Assembly (NCBI GenBank): GCA_017539125.1
Contig: JAFYHO010000126.1
Location: 1-37,638 of the forward strand
DNA from: Actinomycetaceae bacterium
GTDB lineage: Bacteria; Actinomycetota; Actinomycetes; Actinomycetales; Actinomycetaceae
Direction: 5' to 3'
DNA length: 37,638 bases
The translations under genes were made by a program, and so were the position numbers. Below, piece by piece: positions 18,178-27,110 of the stretch. The notes below the pieces were generated by a model that saw only the letters and a program-made list of their open reading frames with translations, ran no database searches and had not been told where the DNA came from. How positions within the stretch are numbered: position 1 is the stretch's first letter; each line of letters begins with the position of its first letter.

Positions 18178-19818
18178 TTACTTCTTGACAATGTCCTGAT
18201 AGACGGGAACCGTCTTCCAGTTGACAACAACGTTGTCGACATTCTCGGAATAGCCACCGAGTGCATTCTGACCCCACAGCGGGATTGCGGGCAGGTCACG
18301 CATGAGGATCTTCTGAGCCTCATCGTAGCCCTTCGTGCGCTCTGCTTCGTCTTGCTGGCTGCGTGCAGTCATCAAGACGTTCTCGAACTCGTCATTGGCA
18401 TAACGAGCATCGTTAGAACCAGCGTTCTCGCGGTAAAGGGGACCCATGAAGTTGTATGCCGAGGGGTAGTCTGCCTGCCAGCCGGTACGCAGAGCCGAAG
18501 TCATCGAGCCATTAGAAGCATCCTCACGCAGTTCAGAGAACTGTGCGTAGGGCTTGGGCTCAGCCTTAATACTCAGTGTCTGGCCGACCTGGTTAACAAC
18601 AGCCTCGACCCATTCCTTGTGGGCGCTTGCATCTGCGTTGTAGGCGAGCTCGAATGTAGCGTCACCCCAATCGGAGATTGCATTTGCCTGCTCCCACAAT
18701 TCCTTGGCCTTCTCGGGGTTGTACTTCAAAACGTCATTACCCTCGATGGAATCGGAGTGACCGGGGATAACGGCTGCAACGAAGTCAGTCGCGGGTGTAC
18801 GTGTGCCGCCGAAGAGTGTATCGCAGATTTCCTGGCGATCGAATGCCATAGAAATTGCCTGGCGACGCAGACGACCCTCGTCATTATTGCCGAAGTGCTC
18901 AAGATAGTAAGGAATCGTGAAGGACTGCCACACTGCACCATCCTGATTGACTGCGCGGTCGCCGAGGTCATCTTCAAATGTGGAGATAGCATCGGCAGGA
19001 ATCGAATCGAGAACATCGAGATTACCGGCAAGCAAATCGTTGTATGCAGCCGAATCGTCGGTATACATCACGAATGTCACGCCCTCGTTCTTTGCGGGGA
19101 TGTCACCGTCATACTCAGGATTGGGGACGAGCTCGATACGCTCGTTATGATCCCATGTCTTTAGCATGTACGGACCGTTAGAAACAGGCTCTGTTCCTTG
19201 CTTATCAAGGGCTTCTTTCGAATCAAGCGAACCTGTGGGCAGCGGATAGAAAGCGCTGTAGCCAAGCTGCTTGTCGAACTCGGGGTCAGCTTCGGTCAAG
19301 GAGATGTTGAACTCGGTGTCGGAAACAACTTCCAAACCAGTCAAGCCATTGTACTCGCCGACCAGATTGCCCTCGTCATCGACCTCCGGATAGCCCTCAA
19401 TAACGGAGAAGAACTCTCCAGAGAGAGCACCATTCTCAGGGTTTGCACCCCAGCTCCAGGCATCGACGAAGTTCTGTGCAGTCACAGCGGAACCGTCGGA
19501 GAACTTCTTGCCTTCCTTCATCTTGACGTTCCAGGTCTTGCCACCATCTTCGGTGGTGATTGAGTCTGCAATAGCCATTACCGTGTTGCCGTCGTTATCG
19601 TAGCGCGTCAAGCCCTCAAAAATGAGTTCCAGAATCGTGCCACCGCCAACTTCGTTGACCATTGAAGGAATAAGGTTAGTCTGCGGCTCTGTGTTGTAAG
19701 CAAGAACAACACCATCACCTGCTTCGACCTTTGACGGACCCTCAGAAGAAGACGAGCAACCCGCCAGCGACAGTGCCAGTGCACCGGCACCTACCAGAGC
19801 GAAAATTTTCTTTCTCAT
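18178..19818 (-). CDS. oppA: Peptide-binding lipoprotein (OppA/DppA, SBP_bac_5)
   Basis: This 546-residue lipoprotein captures oligopeptides outside the membrane for the OppBC-DF importer. The signal peptide ends with 'LSLAGC', Cys21 being lipidated, followed by a Ser-rich linker. The mature chain shows family 5 features: 'EPQTNLIPSMVNEVGGGTILELIFEGLTRYD'-type N-lobe, 'WNVKMKEGKKFSDGSAVTAQNFVDAW' and 'RRQAISMAFDRQEI'. I chose the ATG at 19818, with GGGAG nine bases upstream; the in-frame TTG at 19833 precedes the ribosome site. It is the first and probably the most expressed gene of the operon. Dipeptide versus oligopeptide preference cannot be read from the sequence. Confidence 0.95.
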   Translation of the reverse strand: MRKKIFALVGAGALALSLAGCSSSSEGPSKVEAGDGVVLAYNTEPQTNLIPSMVNEVGGGTILELIFEGLTRYDNDGNTVMAIADSITTEDGGKTWNVKMKEGKKFSDGSAVTAQNFVDAWSWGANPENGALSGEFFSVIEGYPEVDDEGNLVGEYNGLTGLEVVSDTEFNISLTEADPEFDKQLGYSAFYPLPTGSLDSKEALDKQGTEPVSNGPYMLKTWDHNERIELVPNPEYDGDIPAKNEGVTFVMYTDDSAAYNDLLAGNLDVLDSIPADAISTFEDDLGDRAVNQDGAVWQSFTIPYYLEHFGNNDEGRLRRQAISMAFDRQEICDTLFGGTRTPATDFVAAVIPGHSDSIEGNDVLKYNPEKAKELWEQANAISDWGDATFELAYNADASAHKEWVEAVVNQVGQTLSIKAEPKPYAQFSELREDASNGSMTSALRTGWQADYPSAYNFMGPLYRENAGSNDARYANDEFENVLMTARSQQDEAERTKGYDEAQKILMRDLPAIPLWGQNALGGYSENVDNVVVNWKTVPVYQDIVKK

Positions 19819-19936
19819 GCTATTTTCTCCCAACGTTAATTTTTATAGCTTTGAGAAGCTTTACAGCTCGTGACCTATTTAACCCTACTTCCTGCACACA
19901 TACACCCTTTTTGCCCTCGAAAATGCAAGCTCCCCA

Positions 19937-20022
19937 CCGTCGTTGCGAGCACGCGAACGCGTGCGCGGCAACCTCGAGATTGCTTCGGTCGTTCGCTACG
20001 CTCTCTCCCTCGCAATGACGGG
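19937..20022. repeat. Interspersed palindromic repeat, copy D
   Basis: It begins CCGTCGTTGCGAGCACGCGA and ends CTCCCTCGCAATGACGG, nearly complementary ends, with a GCACGCGAACGCGTGC stem and CTCGAGATTGCTTCG in the middle. This is the shortest and cleanest member of the family in the window. Confidence 0.8.
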
Positions 20023-20038
20023 GGATGGGAGGAAAGAC

Positions 20039-20082
20039 AACAAGTGACGCGGGACGACAGCAGCATTCCCGCGCCACTTGTT
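20039..20082 (-). terminator. Strong hairpin, likely minus-strand terminator
   Basis: Two 15-base arms (20039-20053 and 20068-20082) pair around a 14-base loop. The single mismatch is A-C in a plus-strand RNA but a G-U pair in a minus-strand RNA, which favours minus-strand transcription. GTCTTTCC follows on that strand. It could end the CYTH gene message or a separate small RNA. Confidence 0.55.
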
Positions 20083-20346
20083 TATCTTAGACAAAGCCTT
20101 CCGAACTCAATCCGCTCACCTCAGATAGAGAGGAAACGAACTTTGCCTTCGCGCGCTCACGAGGAGGCGCAAGCCCTATGTAATTATTCCCCTTAGAGGA
20201 GCTGCGTCCATTGTACACCACTCTCGTCACAACGCTATAGGACGAAAGTACCAAGCAAGGACGCATCTACCACGCGAATTGCCTAAGCTATTATACCCCC
20301 AGGCTATCCCGCTTTTTCGCTCCCCACTACTGAGACCACAAAAAGC

Positions 20347-20997
20347 CTATAAATCCAAGAAATGTGGTTTTGTATTGGCAAGTTCGTTCTCAAAACTGAC
20401 TCGCCACTGTCGCCATGGCTCTTTCGATAGGAAGTCATTTGTGAAACGTAAATCGCCTGAGACTTCCGTCACACAGAAATCGGGAATTGTCAATTCGACG
20501 ACCGGCTGCAAGCGCTCGCACTCTGCCAGAATCAAACCCTCGTTCTGCCCACCAAACACGTCAAAGACCCAGCCGTCCTCGTCAATCCACAGGGAAAAAC
20601 GATTTTTGATAATCATATTCGTGCTGCGCCGAAGAATCTGCCAGGCGACATCTGTGTCAAGTTCGCGCTCAAACTCGTAACGCTCAGCCGTCACCATCGG
20701 GGATTTCACTGAGATAACAGCACGCATCTCCTCCCCCGCCTGTTTCATCAGCGAATCGAGAGTACGCCGCTCGTAGGCTCCACAATAATCGACCGCCTCA
20801 TCAAAAGGAGTAAAAGGTGCTTCCGTATCAGGAAAAATCAGGCGCACGCGCACAGCGTAACCGTCTTGGGCGAAAAGGTAAGCCTGCACAATCGCCTCGA
20901 CGCTGCCGTGTTCACGCACATCACTCGGCAATTCACGCACAAAAAACTTGCGCTCGAATTCAAAATCGAGCTCTTCTTCGTCGAATCTTTCCTCCAT
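20347..20997 (-). CDS. CYTH-domain protein (triphosphatase type)
   Basis: A 216-residue soluble protein with the CYTH fold. The defining E-x-E-x-K motif is at residues 13-17 ('EFERK'). The acidic and basic residues that line the tunnel are visible in the later strands: 'YEFERELDT', 'FSLWIDEDGWVFDVF', and 'LILAECERL'. Members bind triphosphates with divalent metal and most bacterial ones of this size hydrolyse inorganic triphosphate or thiamine triphosphate; class IV adenylate cyclase activity is rarer. The gene is alone on its strand, divergent from ilvA. Confidence 0.85.
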   Translation of the reverse strand: MEERFDEEELDFEFERKFFVRELPSDVREHGSVEAIVQAYLFAQDGYAVRVRLIFPDTEAPFTPFDEAVDYCGAYERRTLDSLMKQAGEEMRAVISVKSPMVTAERYEFERELDTDVAWQILRRSTNMIIKNRFSLWIDEDGWVFDVFGGQNEGLILAECERLQPVVELTIPDFCVTEVSGDLRFTNDFLSKEPWRQWRVSFENELANTKPHFLDL

Positions 20998-21121
20998 ACC
21001 CCAAGCCTAGCGCTATCTATCGCGCCGCGGGCAGGATTTATTTGCCCACATCATAAAATGTGTACCCACTATCGGCGCTAAAGGGGGCTATGATGGAGGC
21101 GACGAAAATACAGGAGTAGTA

Positions 21122-22375
21122 ATGACCAGCAAAAAACCTACCGGTGTCGATGTTGTCGTCGCCGCTCAGACTCTTGGCACGACTGTGCGCCACACTCCCC
21201 TTGACCTTTCCTTGCGCCTGTCTGGCGTTCGCCAGCAGGAGGTCTTGCTCAAGCGTGAGGATCAGCAGGTCGGGCGCTCGTATAAGGTGCGCGGTGCCTA
21301 CAATTTCATTTCCGCTCTCTCTCCTGAGCAGCGCGAAGCAGGCGTGGTAGCAGCTTCGGCTGGCAATCATGCCCAGGGCGTGGCTTTTGCCTGCCGCCAG
21401 CTGCGCATTCACGGCAAGATTTTCCTGCCCTCGACCACTCCACGTCAAAAACGCGACCGTATCGCCGATATTGGCGGCAAGTGGGTTGAGCAGATTATTG
21501 GCGGTTCGACTTTTGACGAGGCGGCTCAGGCTTCTCTCGCCTATGCCGAGGAGCACGGGGCAACCTATGTCCATCCATTTGATGCGCCGCTCACTATTGC
21601 TGGTCAGGGCACTGTCGTTAAGGAGATTTTCGAGCAGGCAAGCGAGCCGCCGGCAACTGTCGTGGTGCCAGTCGGCGGTGGCGGTCTGCTTGCAGGCACA
21701 GCTATTTGGCTGCGCGAGTTCCACCCCGAGGTGAAGATTATCGGTGTTGAGCCGGCTGGTGCTCCTTCGATGACAGCCGCTCTTGAGGCCGGCAAGCCCG
21801 TCACCTTGGACGAGATTGATACCTTTGCCGACGGCACTGCCGTCCAGCGCGTGGGAGACGTGACCTTCGATATTGTGCGCGAGCTTGTCGATGAGGTCAT
21901 CACTGTTCCCGAGGGCGCGATTTGCACGGAAATGCTGAACCTCTATCAGGTCGAGGGCATTATTGCCGAGCCTTCCGGGGCGCTGGCGACCACTGCCGTG
22001 GCTCGTTTCCTGCCTGACCTGCCCGAAGGCCCGATTGCGTGTGTGATTTCCGGCGGCAATAATGACGTCTCGCGTTACGACGATATTGTCGAGCGTTCGA
22101 GCGTCTACGAGGGCTTGCGCCACTATTTCTTGGTGACTTTCCCGCAGGAGCCGGGCGTCTTGCGCCACTTCGTTGAAGATGTGTTGGGCGAGGGTGACGA
22201 TATCGTTTTCTTCGAGTACATCAAGAAGAATAATCGCGAGACTGGCCCTGCCTTGGTGGGTTTGGAGATTGAGAAACCTGAGAATCTGCCTGGCTTGCTT
22301 GAGCGCATGGAAGCTTCGCGCCTGCACATTGAAAAGATTGAGCCAGATTCGCCCGCTTTTGCTTTCTTGCTCTAG
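21122..22375 (+). CDS. ilvA: Threonine ammonia-lyase (threonine dehydratase)
   Basis: This PLP enzyme deaminates threonine to 2-oxobutyrate, the entry to isoleucine synthesis, and can also act on serine. The 417 residues match the shorter actinobacterial form. The cofactor lysine is in 'GRSYKVRGAYNF' (Lys55), with the phosphate-binding/substrate loop 'ASAGNHAQG' at 78-86 and the glycine loop 'VPVGGGGLLAG'. The C-terminal ACT-like region (about 335-417, 'FLVTFPQEPGVLRHFVEDVLG') suggests feedback control, probably by isoleucine. CAGGAG lies seven bases before the ATG. An acyltransferase gene follows after 51 bases. Confidence 0.96.
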   Translation: MTSKKPTGVDVVVAAQTLGTTVRHTPLDLSLRLSGVRQQEVLLKREDQQVGRSYKVRGAYNFISALSPEQREAGVVAASAGNHAQGVAFACRQLRIHGKIFLPSTTPRQKRDRIADIGGKWVEQIIGGSTFDEAAQASLAYAEEHGATYVHPFDAPLTIAGQGTVVKEIFEQASEPPATVVVPVGGGGLLAGTAIWLREFHPEVKIIGVEPAGAPSMTAALEAGKPVTLDEIDTFADGTAVQRVGDVTFDIVRELVDEVITVPEGAICTEMLNLYQVEGIIAEPSGALATTAVARFLPDLPEGPIACVISGGNNDVSRYDDIVERSSVYEGLRHYFLVTFPQEPGVLRHFVEDVLGEGDDIVFFEYIKKNNRETGPALVGLEIEKPENLPGLLERMEASRLHIEKIEPDSPAFAFLL

Positions 22376-22426
22376 TTTTTAGTCGATGACGGTATCCATG
22401 TGTGAGCGTATAGGAGAGGTTGCGTA

Positions 22427-23035
22427 ATGGGATTGAAGAAAGCTCTCGCATCAGCTTATATAAAAGCGACGGGGTGGACGCTGGATATTGAGGAGTTGCC
22501 GGAAAAAGTGCTGGTAGTGGGCGCTCCGCACACCTCAAATTGGGACGCTCTCTATATGCTGGCGGCTTTTTGGACGCTTGGGCGCAAACCGCATTTCTTG
22601 GTCAAAGATTCGGTGGTGAAGATTCCCGTTTTCGGCGCTCTTGTGCGTGGCCTGGGCGGTATCGCGGTTGACCGTTCGTCGAGTAATGGGCTTGTGGGTT
22701 CTCTCGTTGAGCGCCTGAATGGTGACGGTGATTTTATTTTGGCTGTCACGCCGAAAGGGACGCGCAGCAAACGCGATTTTTGGAAGAGCGGTTTTTACCG
22801 TATCGCTTTGGAAGCCGATATACCGCTTGAGCTGGGTTTTGTTGATTCAACGACGAAAACTTTCGGCTGGTCTGCGTCTTTGCGTCTGACGGGTGACGTG
22901 AAGGCGGATATGGAGAAGATTCGCGCTTTTTATGCTGATAAGACGGGTATTAAGCCTGAGCTGACTTCGACTCCGCGCCTGCGCGCCGAGGATGACGACG
23001 CCGCCCGCGACTATCTGCTTTCTGGTTTGAACTAA
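22427..23035 (+). CDS. PlsC-like acyltransferase
   Basis: A 202-residue protein of the glycerolphosphate acyltransferase superfamily. The catalytic H-x4-D motif is 'HTSNWD' (residues 36-41); the substrate-phosphate binding block 'TPKGTRSKRDFWKSGFYRIA' follows at about 108-127, where the EGTRS of PlsC reads PKGTRS. It is shorter than typical PlsC and belongs to the compact subgroup often annotated simply as 1-acyl-glycerol-3-phosphate acyltransferase; the acceptor is not known. It follows ilvA on the same strand with a good AGGAGAGG nearby and may be cotranscribed with it. Confidence 0.85.
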   Translation: MGLKKALASAYIKATGWTLDIEELPEKVLVVGAPHTSNWDALYMLAAFWTLGRKPHFLVKDSVVKIPVFGALVRGLGGIAVDRSSSNGLVGSLVERLNGDGDFILAVTPKGTRSKRDFWKSGFYRIALEADIPLELGFVDSTTKTFGWSASLRLTGDVKADMEKIRAFYADKTGIKPELTSTPRLRAEDDDAARDYLLSGLN

Positions 23036-23041
23036 CCCCCA

Positions 23042-23163
23042 CCGTCATCGCGAGCACGCGTAAGCGTGCGTGGCGATCTATAGTCCCTTTAACAGCCCGC
23101 TTCGCAACTCAGCTATTCACGTCGGTATAGATTGCTTCGCCCCTGCGGGGCTCGCAACGACGG
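23042..23163. repeat. Interspersed palindromic repeat, copy E
   Basis: It starts CCGTCATCGCGAGCACGCG and ends GGGGCTCGCAACGACGG. It shares GATCTATAGTCCCTTTAA and GGTATAGATTGC modules with the copy at 30542. It sits exactly between two convergent genes. Confidence 0.8.
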
Positions 23164-23169
23164 AAGGGA

Positions 23170-24498
23170 CTAAACCGCAGCGAAAAGCTGTTCGAGAGCT
23201 TCGCGACCACTCGTGCGCAGAGCGTCATGGTGAAGCGTCTCGTGAACAATCGGCACAAGCCCTTGGATGGACTCAGCTGTTTTCATCGACAACTCATATG
23301 GCACATACATGTCCTGCTCGTATATCCACGCAGCCACAGGGACTTCGTTGTGTGCCAACGCCGCTGGCGAATACAATTCCGGCCAGTCAGTCTTGAAAGC
23401 GAGGGTATCGGCAAGCTCAGCAAATCCCTGCAAGGAGAGGTCGTCAGTGAAATGCGCGCGGAAAATATGCTCACCCGTGAAACGGAAACCGTGACCTTCT
23501 TTGCGCAGGTCAACCTCACCCGTACCACCGGCAGCCACAGGCGGCAGAGAAAACTCGGGGAATTGGGCGCGAACACGCTCAGCTGACCAACCCGTCGAAC
23601 CCGTCGAACCTTGAGCATAGATTGCTTCTTGCAAAACGGCATACAGCGGCGTACTTGCCATCGACAAGACCTCACCCACGCGCTGTAAAAATTGCGGGCG
23701 AAGCCGGCGCTGCCCTTTGAAGTTCCACACGGGATCGTCAAGCAGGAAATGCAGGGATTCCATGCCATACGAATAGCCGAGAACCAGACCAAGCTGACGG
23801 AAACGAGCCGGTGTCAGGCGCGTGCCATCAGGAAGCGTCTCTTCCACATCGGCAAGATGAGTGGCGATGTACCACGCCGTCTCTTCATCGTGGGGATAGC
23901 GGTCGAAAAACTCTCGGTTGCGTTTAGAGGTCTGCTTGTAGGTGCGCCTATAGACCTCGTCTGCGTGCAAATCGAGGGAAGGCAGGCCGCCAGTGATAAA
24001 CGCCTTCGATAGGCCTTCGGGAGCCTGTGAAAGATAGTTGGTGACGCAAAAACCGCCAAATGACTGCCCGAGTGCAGCCCACGGCTTATCGCCTTGGAGG
24101 GCGCGGCGTAAGATTTCGGCGTCTGCCACGATGGAATCTTGACGGAAACAAGAGAGGTATGCTGCCTGTTCTTCGAGTGTCCCGTAGGCGGTGACGGCCT
24201 CGTAATCCAAGGGGCTGGAGTTTCCTGTGCCGCGCTGGTCGAGAAGGACGACGCGATAGTGATCGAGTGCGGTGTTGAGCCAAGAAGTGGTCGGCATGAG
24301 CCGCGAGCTTGAACTTCCAGGGCCGCCTTGGAAAAAGACGAGGCGCGGAGCGCGGTCGTTGCCGTCGCGCACATATTCGCGGGCAAAAAGACTGAGAGTT
24401 CCCTGCTTGGTGGGGAAAGCACCGAAATAGTCGATGGGCGCACGGAACCAATGTTCCATCATGATATGCCCGTCGATGCGGTGCGTCCGTGTGTCCAT
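23170..24498 (-). CDS. S33-family peptidase (proline iminopeptidase-like)
   Basis: A 442-residue alpha/beta hydrolase of the proline iminopeptidase family, which removes N-terminal residues, especially proline, from peptides. The oxyanion-hole motif 'QGGPGSSS' is at residues 57-64 and the nucleophile Ser146 is in 'GQSFGG'. The likely Asp ('EQDMYVP') and His ('ETLHHDAL') of the triad are in the C-terminal part, and a helical cap domain occupies about 190-330. No signal peptide is seen. I chose the ATG at 24498, where similarity to the family begins; an ATG at 24531 is possible. A link with the peptide importer at 14408-19818 is plausible, not shown. Confidence 0.88.
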   Translation of the reverse strand: MDTRTHRIDGHIMMEHWFRAPIDYFGAFPTKQGTLSLFAREYVRDGNDRAPRLVFFQGGPGSSSSRLMPTTSWLNTALDHYRVVLLDQRGTGNSSPLDYEAVTAYGTLEEQAAYLSCFRQDSIVADAEILRRALQGDKPWAALGQSFGGFCVTNYLSQAPEGLSKAFITGGLPSLDLHADEVYRRTYKQTSKRNREFFDRYPHDEETAWYIATHLADVEETLPDGTRLTPARFRQLGLVLGYSYGMESLHFLLDDPVWNFKGQRRLRPQFLQRVGEVLSMASTPLYAVLQEAIYAQGSTGSTGWSAERVRAQFPEFSLPPVAAGGTGEVDLRKEGHGFRFTGEHIFRAHFTDDLSLQGFAELADTLAFKTDWPELYSPAALAHNEVPVAAWIYEQDMYVPYELSMKTAESIQGLVPIVHETLHHDALRTSGREALEQLFAAV

Positions 24499-24778
24499 GT
24501 CCGTCCCTGTATCCCGCGCTATTGGCGCCATTATGCGCCTGTGCGTTTTCTCTTTCCAGATTAACTCTCTCGCACCTGCCATCCCCTGCCTTGTGTTAGG
24601 TTTCACCGCTCTTTTTCATCACATTCGCTGCACTGGCGGCGTGACGAAATCTGCACTTCAAAATGGGTATGTGGCCCATAGAGGGAGTAGTATCGGGCTA
24701 TCCGCCAAGAATGTACGGCGTGCTCGGTGCGTGAGACGTAAAACGAGTGCGTCATAGGATTTTCTGAAAGGAAAAATA

Positions 24779-25576
24779 ATGAATTTTGCGTATACGATTG
24801 CAGGCTCGGAGGCCACTGGTGGCGCGGGTTTTCAGGTTGACCTTAAGACTTTCCAGCAGCTTGGTGTCTATGGTATGGGCACTTTGACGTGCATTGTTTC
24901 TTTTGACCCGAAGAACGGGTGGGCTCACCGCTTTGTGCCGGTTGACCCGCAGGTTATCCGCGACCAGATGGAGGCGGCGCTGTCCTCACAGGATATTGAC
25001 ACCGTCAAGATTGGTATGCTCGGCCACCCCGATACGATTGCCGCTGTCGAGGAGGGCTTGAAGAGCCAGCCGTGGAAGAATGTCGTGCTTGACCCTGTGC
25101 TGATTTGCAAGGGACAGGAGCCCGGCGCAGCCCTCGATACTGACACGGCTTTGCGTGAGAAGATCGTTCCTTTGGCGACGGTCGTGACGCCGAATAATTT
25201 TGAGGCAAAGACGCTGGCTGGTATGGACGAGCTGGAGACGGTCGAGGATTTGGCTGAGGCTGCTGAGCGTATCGCTGAGCTTGGTCCGAAATATGTGGTC
25301 GTGAAGGGCGGTATTGATTTCCCTGGTGACGACGCTGTTGACGTTTTGTGGGACGGTGAGGGTGCGACGGTTTACCGCACGCCAAAGATTGGTCAGGAGC
25401 GCGTCTCTGGTGCTGGCTGCACGCTGGCTGCTGCGATTACCGCCGAGCTCGCTAAGGGCACGGAGATTGCCGAGGCTGTCCAGATTGCTAAGGACATGGT
25501 GACTGAGGGCATCAAGGCGCGCGTCGCTGCCCACACGCCTTTCGACACCGTCTGGCAAGGCGCCTACACCCGTTAG
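24779..25576 (+). CDS. Pyridoxal / hydroxymethylpyrimidine kinase (PdxK/ThiD family)
   Basis: A 265-residue ribokinase-fold kinase. The N-terminal 'AGSEATGGAGFQVDLKTF' (residues 8-25) is the ThiD/PdxK substrate motif and 'VSGAGCTLAAAI' (209-220) the anion hole, with Cys214 in place of the usual catalytic Asp, as in the ThiD-like pyridoxal kinases of Gram-positive bacteria. It phosphorylates either vitamin B6 (salvage to PLP) or HMP (thiamine synthesis); the Cys and the absence of other thi genes here make B6 salvage somewhat more likely. AAAGGA lies before the ATG. It stands alone between repeats. Confidence 0.85.
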   Translation: MNFAYTIAGSEATGGAGFQVDLKTFQQLGVYGMGTLTCIVSFDPKNGWAHRFVPVDPQVIRDQMEAALSSQDIDTVKIGMLGHPDTIAAVEEGLKSQPWKNVVLDPVLICKGQEPGAALDTDTALREKIVPLATVVTPNNFEAKTLAGMDELETVEDLAEAAERIAELGPKYVVVKGGIDFPGDDAVDVLWDGEGATVYRTPKIGQERVSGAGCTLAAAITAELAKGTEIAEAVQIAKDMVTEGIKARVAAHTPFDTVWQGAYTR

Positions 25577-25580
25577 CCCA

Positions 25581-25788
25581 CCGTCGTTGTTCGCGGCTAC
25601 GCCACTTACAACAACTTCGTCATTCCAGTCTCGTGAAAGCAAGCTTTCACGGACCTTTCATTCCTCGTTGTGCGAGCCCTTTTTGTCGTTGCGAGGGCGC
25701 GCAAGCGCGCCCGCGGCAACCTCCAGTTCCACTATTGCCTTCTCGAGATTGCTTCGTCGCTCGCTCCGCAGGCGACGAACAACGACGG
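25581..25788. repeat. Interspersed palindromic repeat, compound copy F
   Basis: Two units joined: 25581-25676 is about 96% identical to 30542-30637 (CCGTCGTTGTTCGCGGCTAC to CTCGTTGTGCGAG), with a GTGAAAGCAAGCTTTCAC hairpin; 25685-25788 is a second unit with a GGGCGCGCAAGCGCGCCC hairpin and the end GAACAACGACGG. Confidence 0.85.
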
Positions 25789-25804
25789 AATGTAAAATAA
25801 CCCT

Positions 25805-26485
25805 ATGACTTCACCGTATTTTGAGCAGGCGCACGAGTTTGTCCGTGAGTATCTCATGGACAAGGGCGCAGTGCCCGAAGAGATTCGCCGCTACCGCTAT
25901 CATCATTGCCTGCGCGTCGCAGCTATCGGGCGTGCGGTCGCAGAGGCGGAAAATCTGGACGCTGACCGCCTTGAGCTCGCCTGTCTGCTTCACGATGTCG
26001 GCAAATTCGACTCTGCACGCCCTGTTGACCACGGGCGCACGGGCGCGCGCATCGTCCGCCCATTCCTCGCCTCTCTTGGCATGGACAGCGGCGAAATCGA
26101 GGAAATCTGCCAAGGTATCGCCATGCACACTGACGGGCTGTGGAACACCCCCGAAGCCTCGCCTGACTATACGGGTGAGCTGGAATGGGATAGCGAGCCG
26201 AGCGTTCTTGCCCGCTGTGTCGGCGATTGCGACAATGTTGACCGTTACGGCACCTACCGTATCCACGACACTATGACGTGGTGGCGTTTCCACGAGCTGA
26301 CAATCCCCGAGCAAATCGAGCGTATCGACAGCTACCTCGTCAAGATTGAGCGCGAGCGCTCCTACACCTGCGCCACGCCCACCTGCCAAAGCCTCTGGGA
26401 GAGCGCACTAGACGAACACCACGATTTTTTCACCCGCCTGCGCCGCCAAATCTCCACCTGCACCCCCTACCTCCCCTATTCTTAA
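25805..26485 (+). CDS. HD-domain phosphohydrolase
   Basis: A 226-residue soluble protein with a metal-dependent HD domain. The ligands are His33 or His34 in 'YRYHHCLRV', the His63-Asp64 pair in 'LACLLHDVGKFDS' and a late Asp in 'GDCDNVDRYG'; a further His in 'AMHTDG' matches the extended HD pattern. Members hydrolyse nucleotide phosphates or small phosphoesters; the substrate cannot be read here. The DedA gene starts four bases after its stop, so the two are cotranscribed. Confidence 0.85.
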   Translation: MTSPYFEQAHEFVREYLMDKGAVPEEIRRYRYHHCLRVAAIGRAVAEAENLDADRLELACLLHDVGKFDSARPVDHGRTGARIVRPFLASLGMDSGEIEEICQGIAMHTDGLWNTPEASPDYTGELEWDSEPSVLARCVGDCDNVDRYGTYRIHDTMTWWRFHELTIPEQIERIDSYLVKIERERSYTCATPTCQSLWESALDEHHDFFTRLRRQISTCTPYLPYS

Positions 26486-26489
26486 GGCT

Positions 26490-27110
26490 ATGGATTTTAT
26501 TTCCAACCCTGAACTATTGCTTCAAGCTCTCGGCCCCTGGGTTATCCCTGGTGTCGCTTTTATTATCTTCATCGAGTCTGGCTGCCTGTTTCCTTTCCTG
26601 CCAGGCGATTCCCTCATCTTCACCGCTGCCCTACTGCACGCCGAATTTGGTTTTAGCCCGTGGACGCTTGTCATTGTCTGCGTTATCGCTGCGTTCTTGG
26701 GCGTGCAGGTCGGCTACTGGCTTGGAGCGAAATTCGGACGGAAACTTTTTAAGGACGACGCGCGCGTTTTGAAAACTGAGTATCTTGTACGTGCCGAAGA
26801 GTTTTTTGACAAGTGGGGTGCGCTTTCGCTTGTGCTCTCGCGTTTTGTGCCGATTGTGCGCACATTCGTCCCGATTGCCGCTGGCGCTGCCCGCATGAAT
26901 TACAAGCGTTTTGTCATTTTCAATACGATTGCCGCGGTTTTGTGGGTCGGGTTAATGACGATTTTGGGGCTTACGCTCGGTCGCTTCGATTTCGTACGCG
27001 AACGCATCGACGTTATTGCAGTGCTGATTATCCTCATTTCCGTCATGCCCATGGTGATTGCCTGGCTGAACAACAGGCGAAAAGCTCGCAAAGAAGCCAA
27101 AGAGGACTAG
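26490..27110 (+). CDS. DedA-family membrane protein
   Basis: A 206-residue inner-membrane protein. It has the DedA/VTT features: 'FIESGCLFPFLPGDSLIFTAALL' with the conserved Glu and Pro-Gly-Asp, 'GYWLGAKFGRKLF', and 'SRFVPIVRTFVPIAAGAARMNYKRF' with the conserved arginines. Four to five membrane helices are visible plus a basic C-terminal tail. DedA proteins act in membrane homeostasis, and some are undecaprenyl-phosphate or phospholipid flippases. Its last four bases overlap those of the convergent dtxR gene. Confidence 0.93.
   Translation: MDFISNPELLLQALGPWVIPGVAFIIFIESGCLFPFLPGDSLIFTAALLHAEFGFSPWTLVIVCVIAAFLGVQVGYWLGAKFGRKLFKDDARVLKTEYLVRAEEFFDKWGALSLVLSRFVPIVRTFVPIAAGAARMNYKRFVIFNTIAAVLWVGLMTILGLTLGRFDFVRERIDVIAVLIILISVMPMVIAWLNNRRKARKEAKED

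Larger units (their letters stand above)
19819..20346. other. 528-base non-coding region upstream of oppA
   Basis: It contains the palindromic repeat at 19937-20022 and a strong hairpin at 20039-20082. The rest, 20083-20346, has no convincing ORF; on the minus strand there are TATAAT at about 20292 and TACAAT at about 20210 and several short stem-loops. A small RNA transcribed toward oppA and ending at the hairpin is possible but not recognised. Confidence 0.6.

Noticed and set aside
18160-19164. 334-residue ORF opposite oppA
   Set aside because: Antisense shadow of the binding-protein gene with no ribosome site.
21038-22327. 429-residue ORF opposite ilvA
   Set aside because: It is a codon-bias shadow: ilvA on the other strand has all catalytic motifs.
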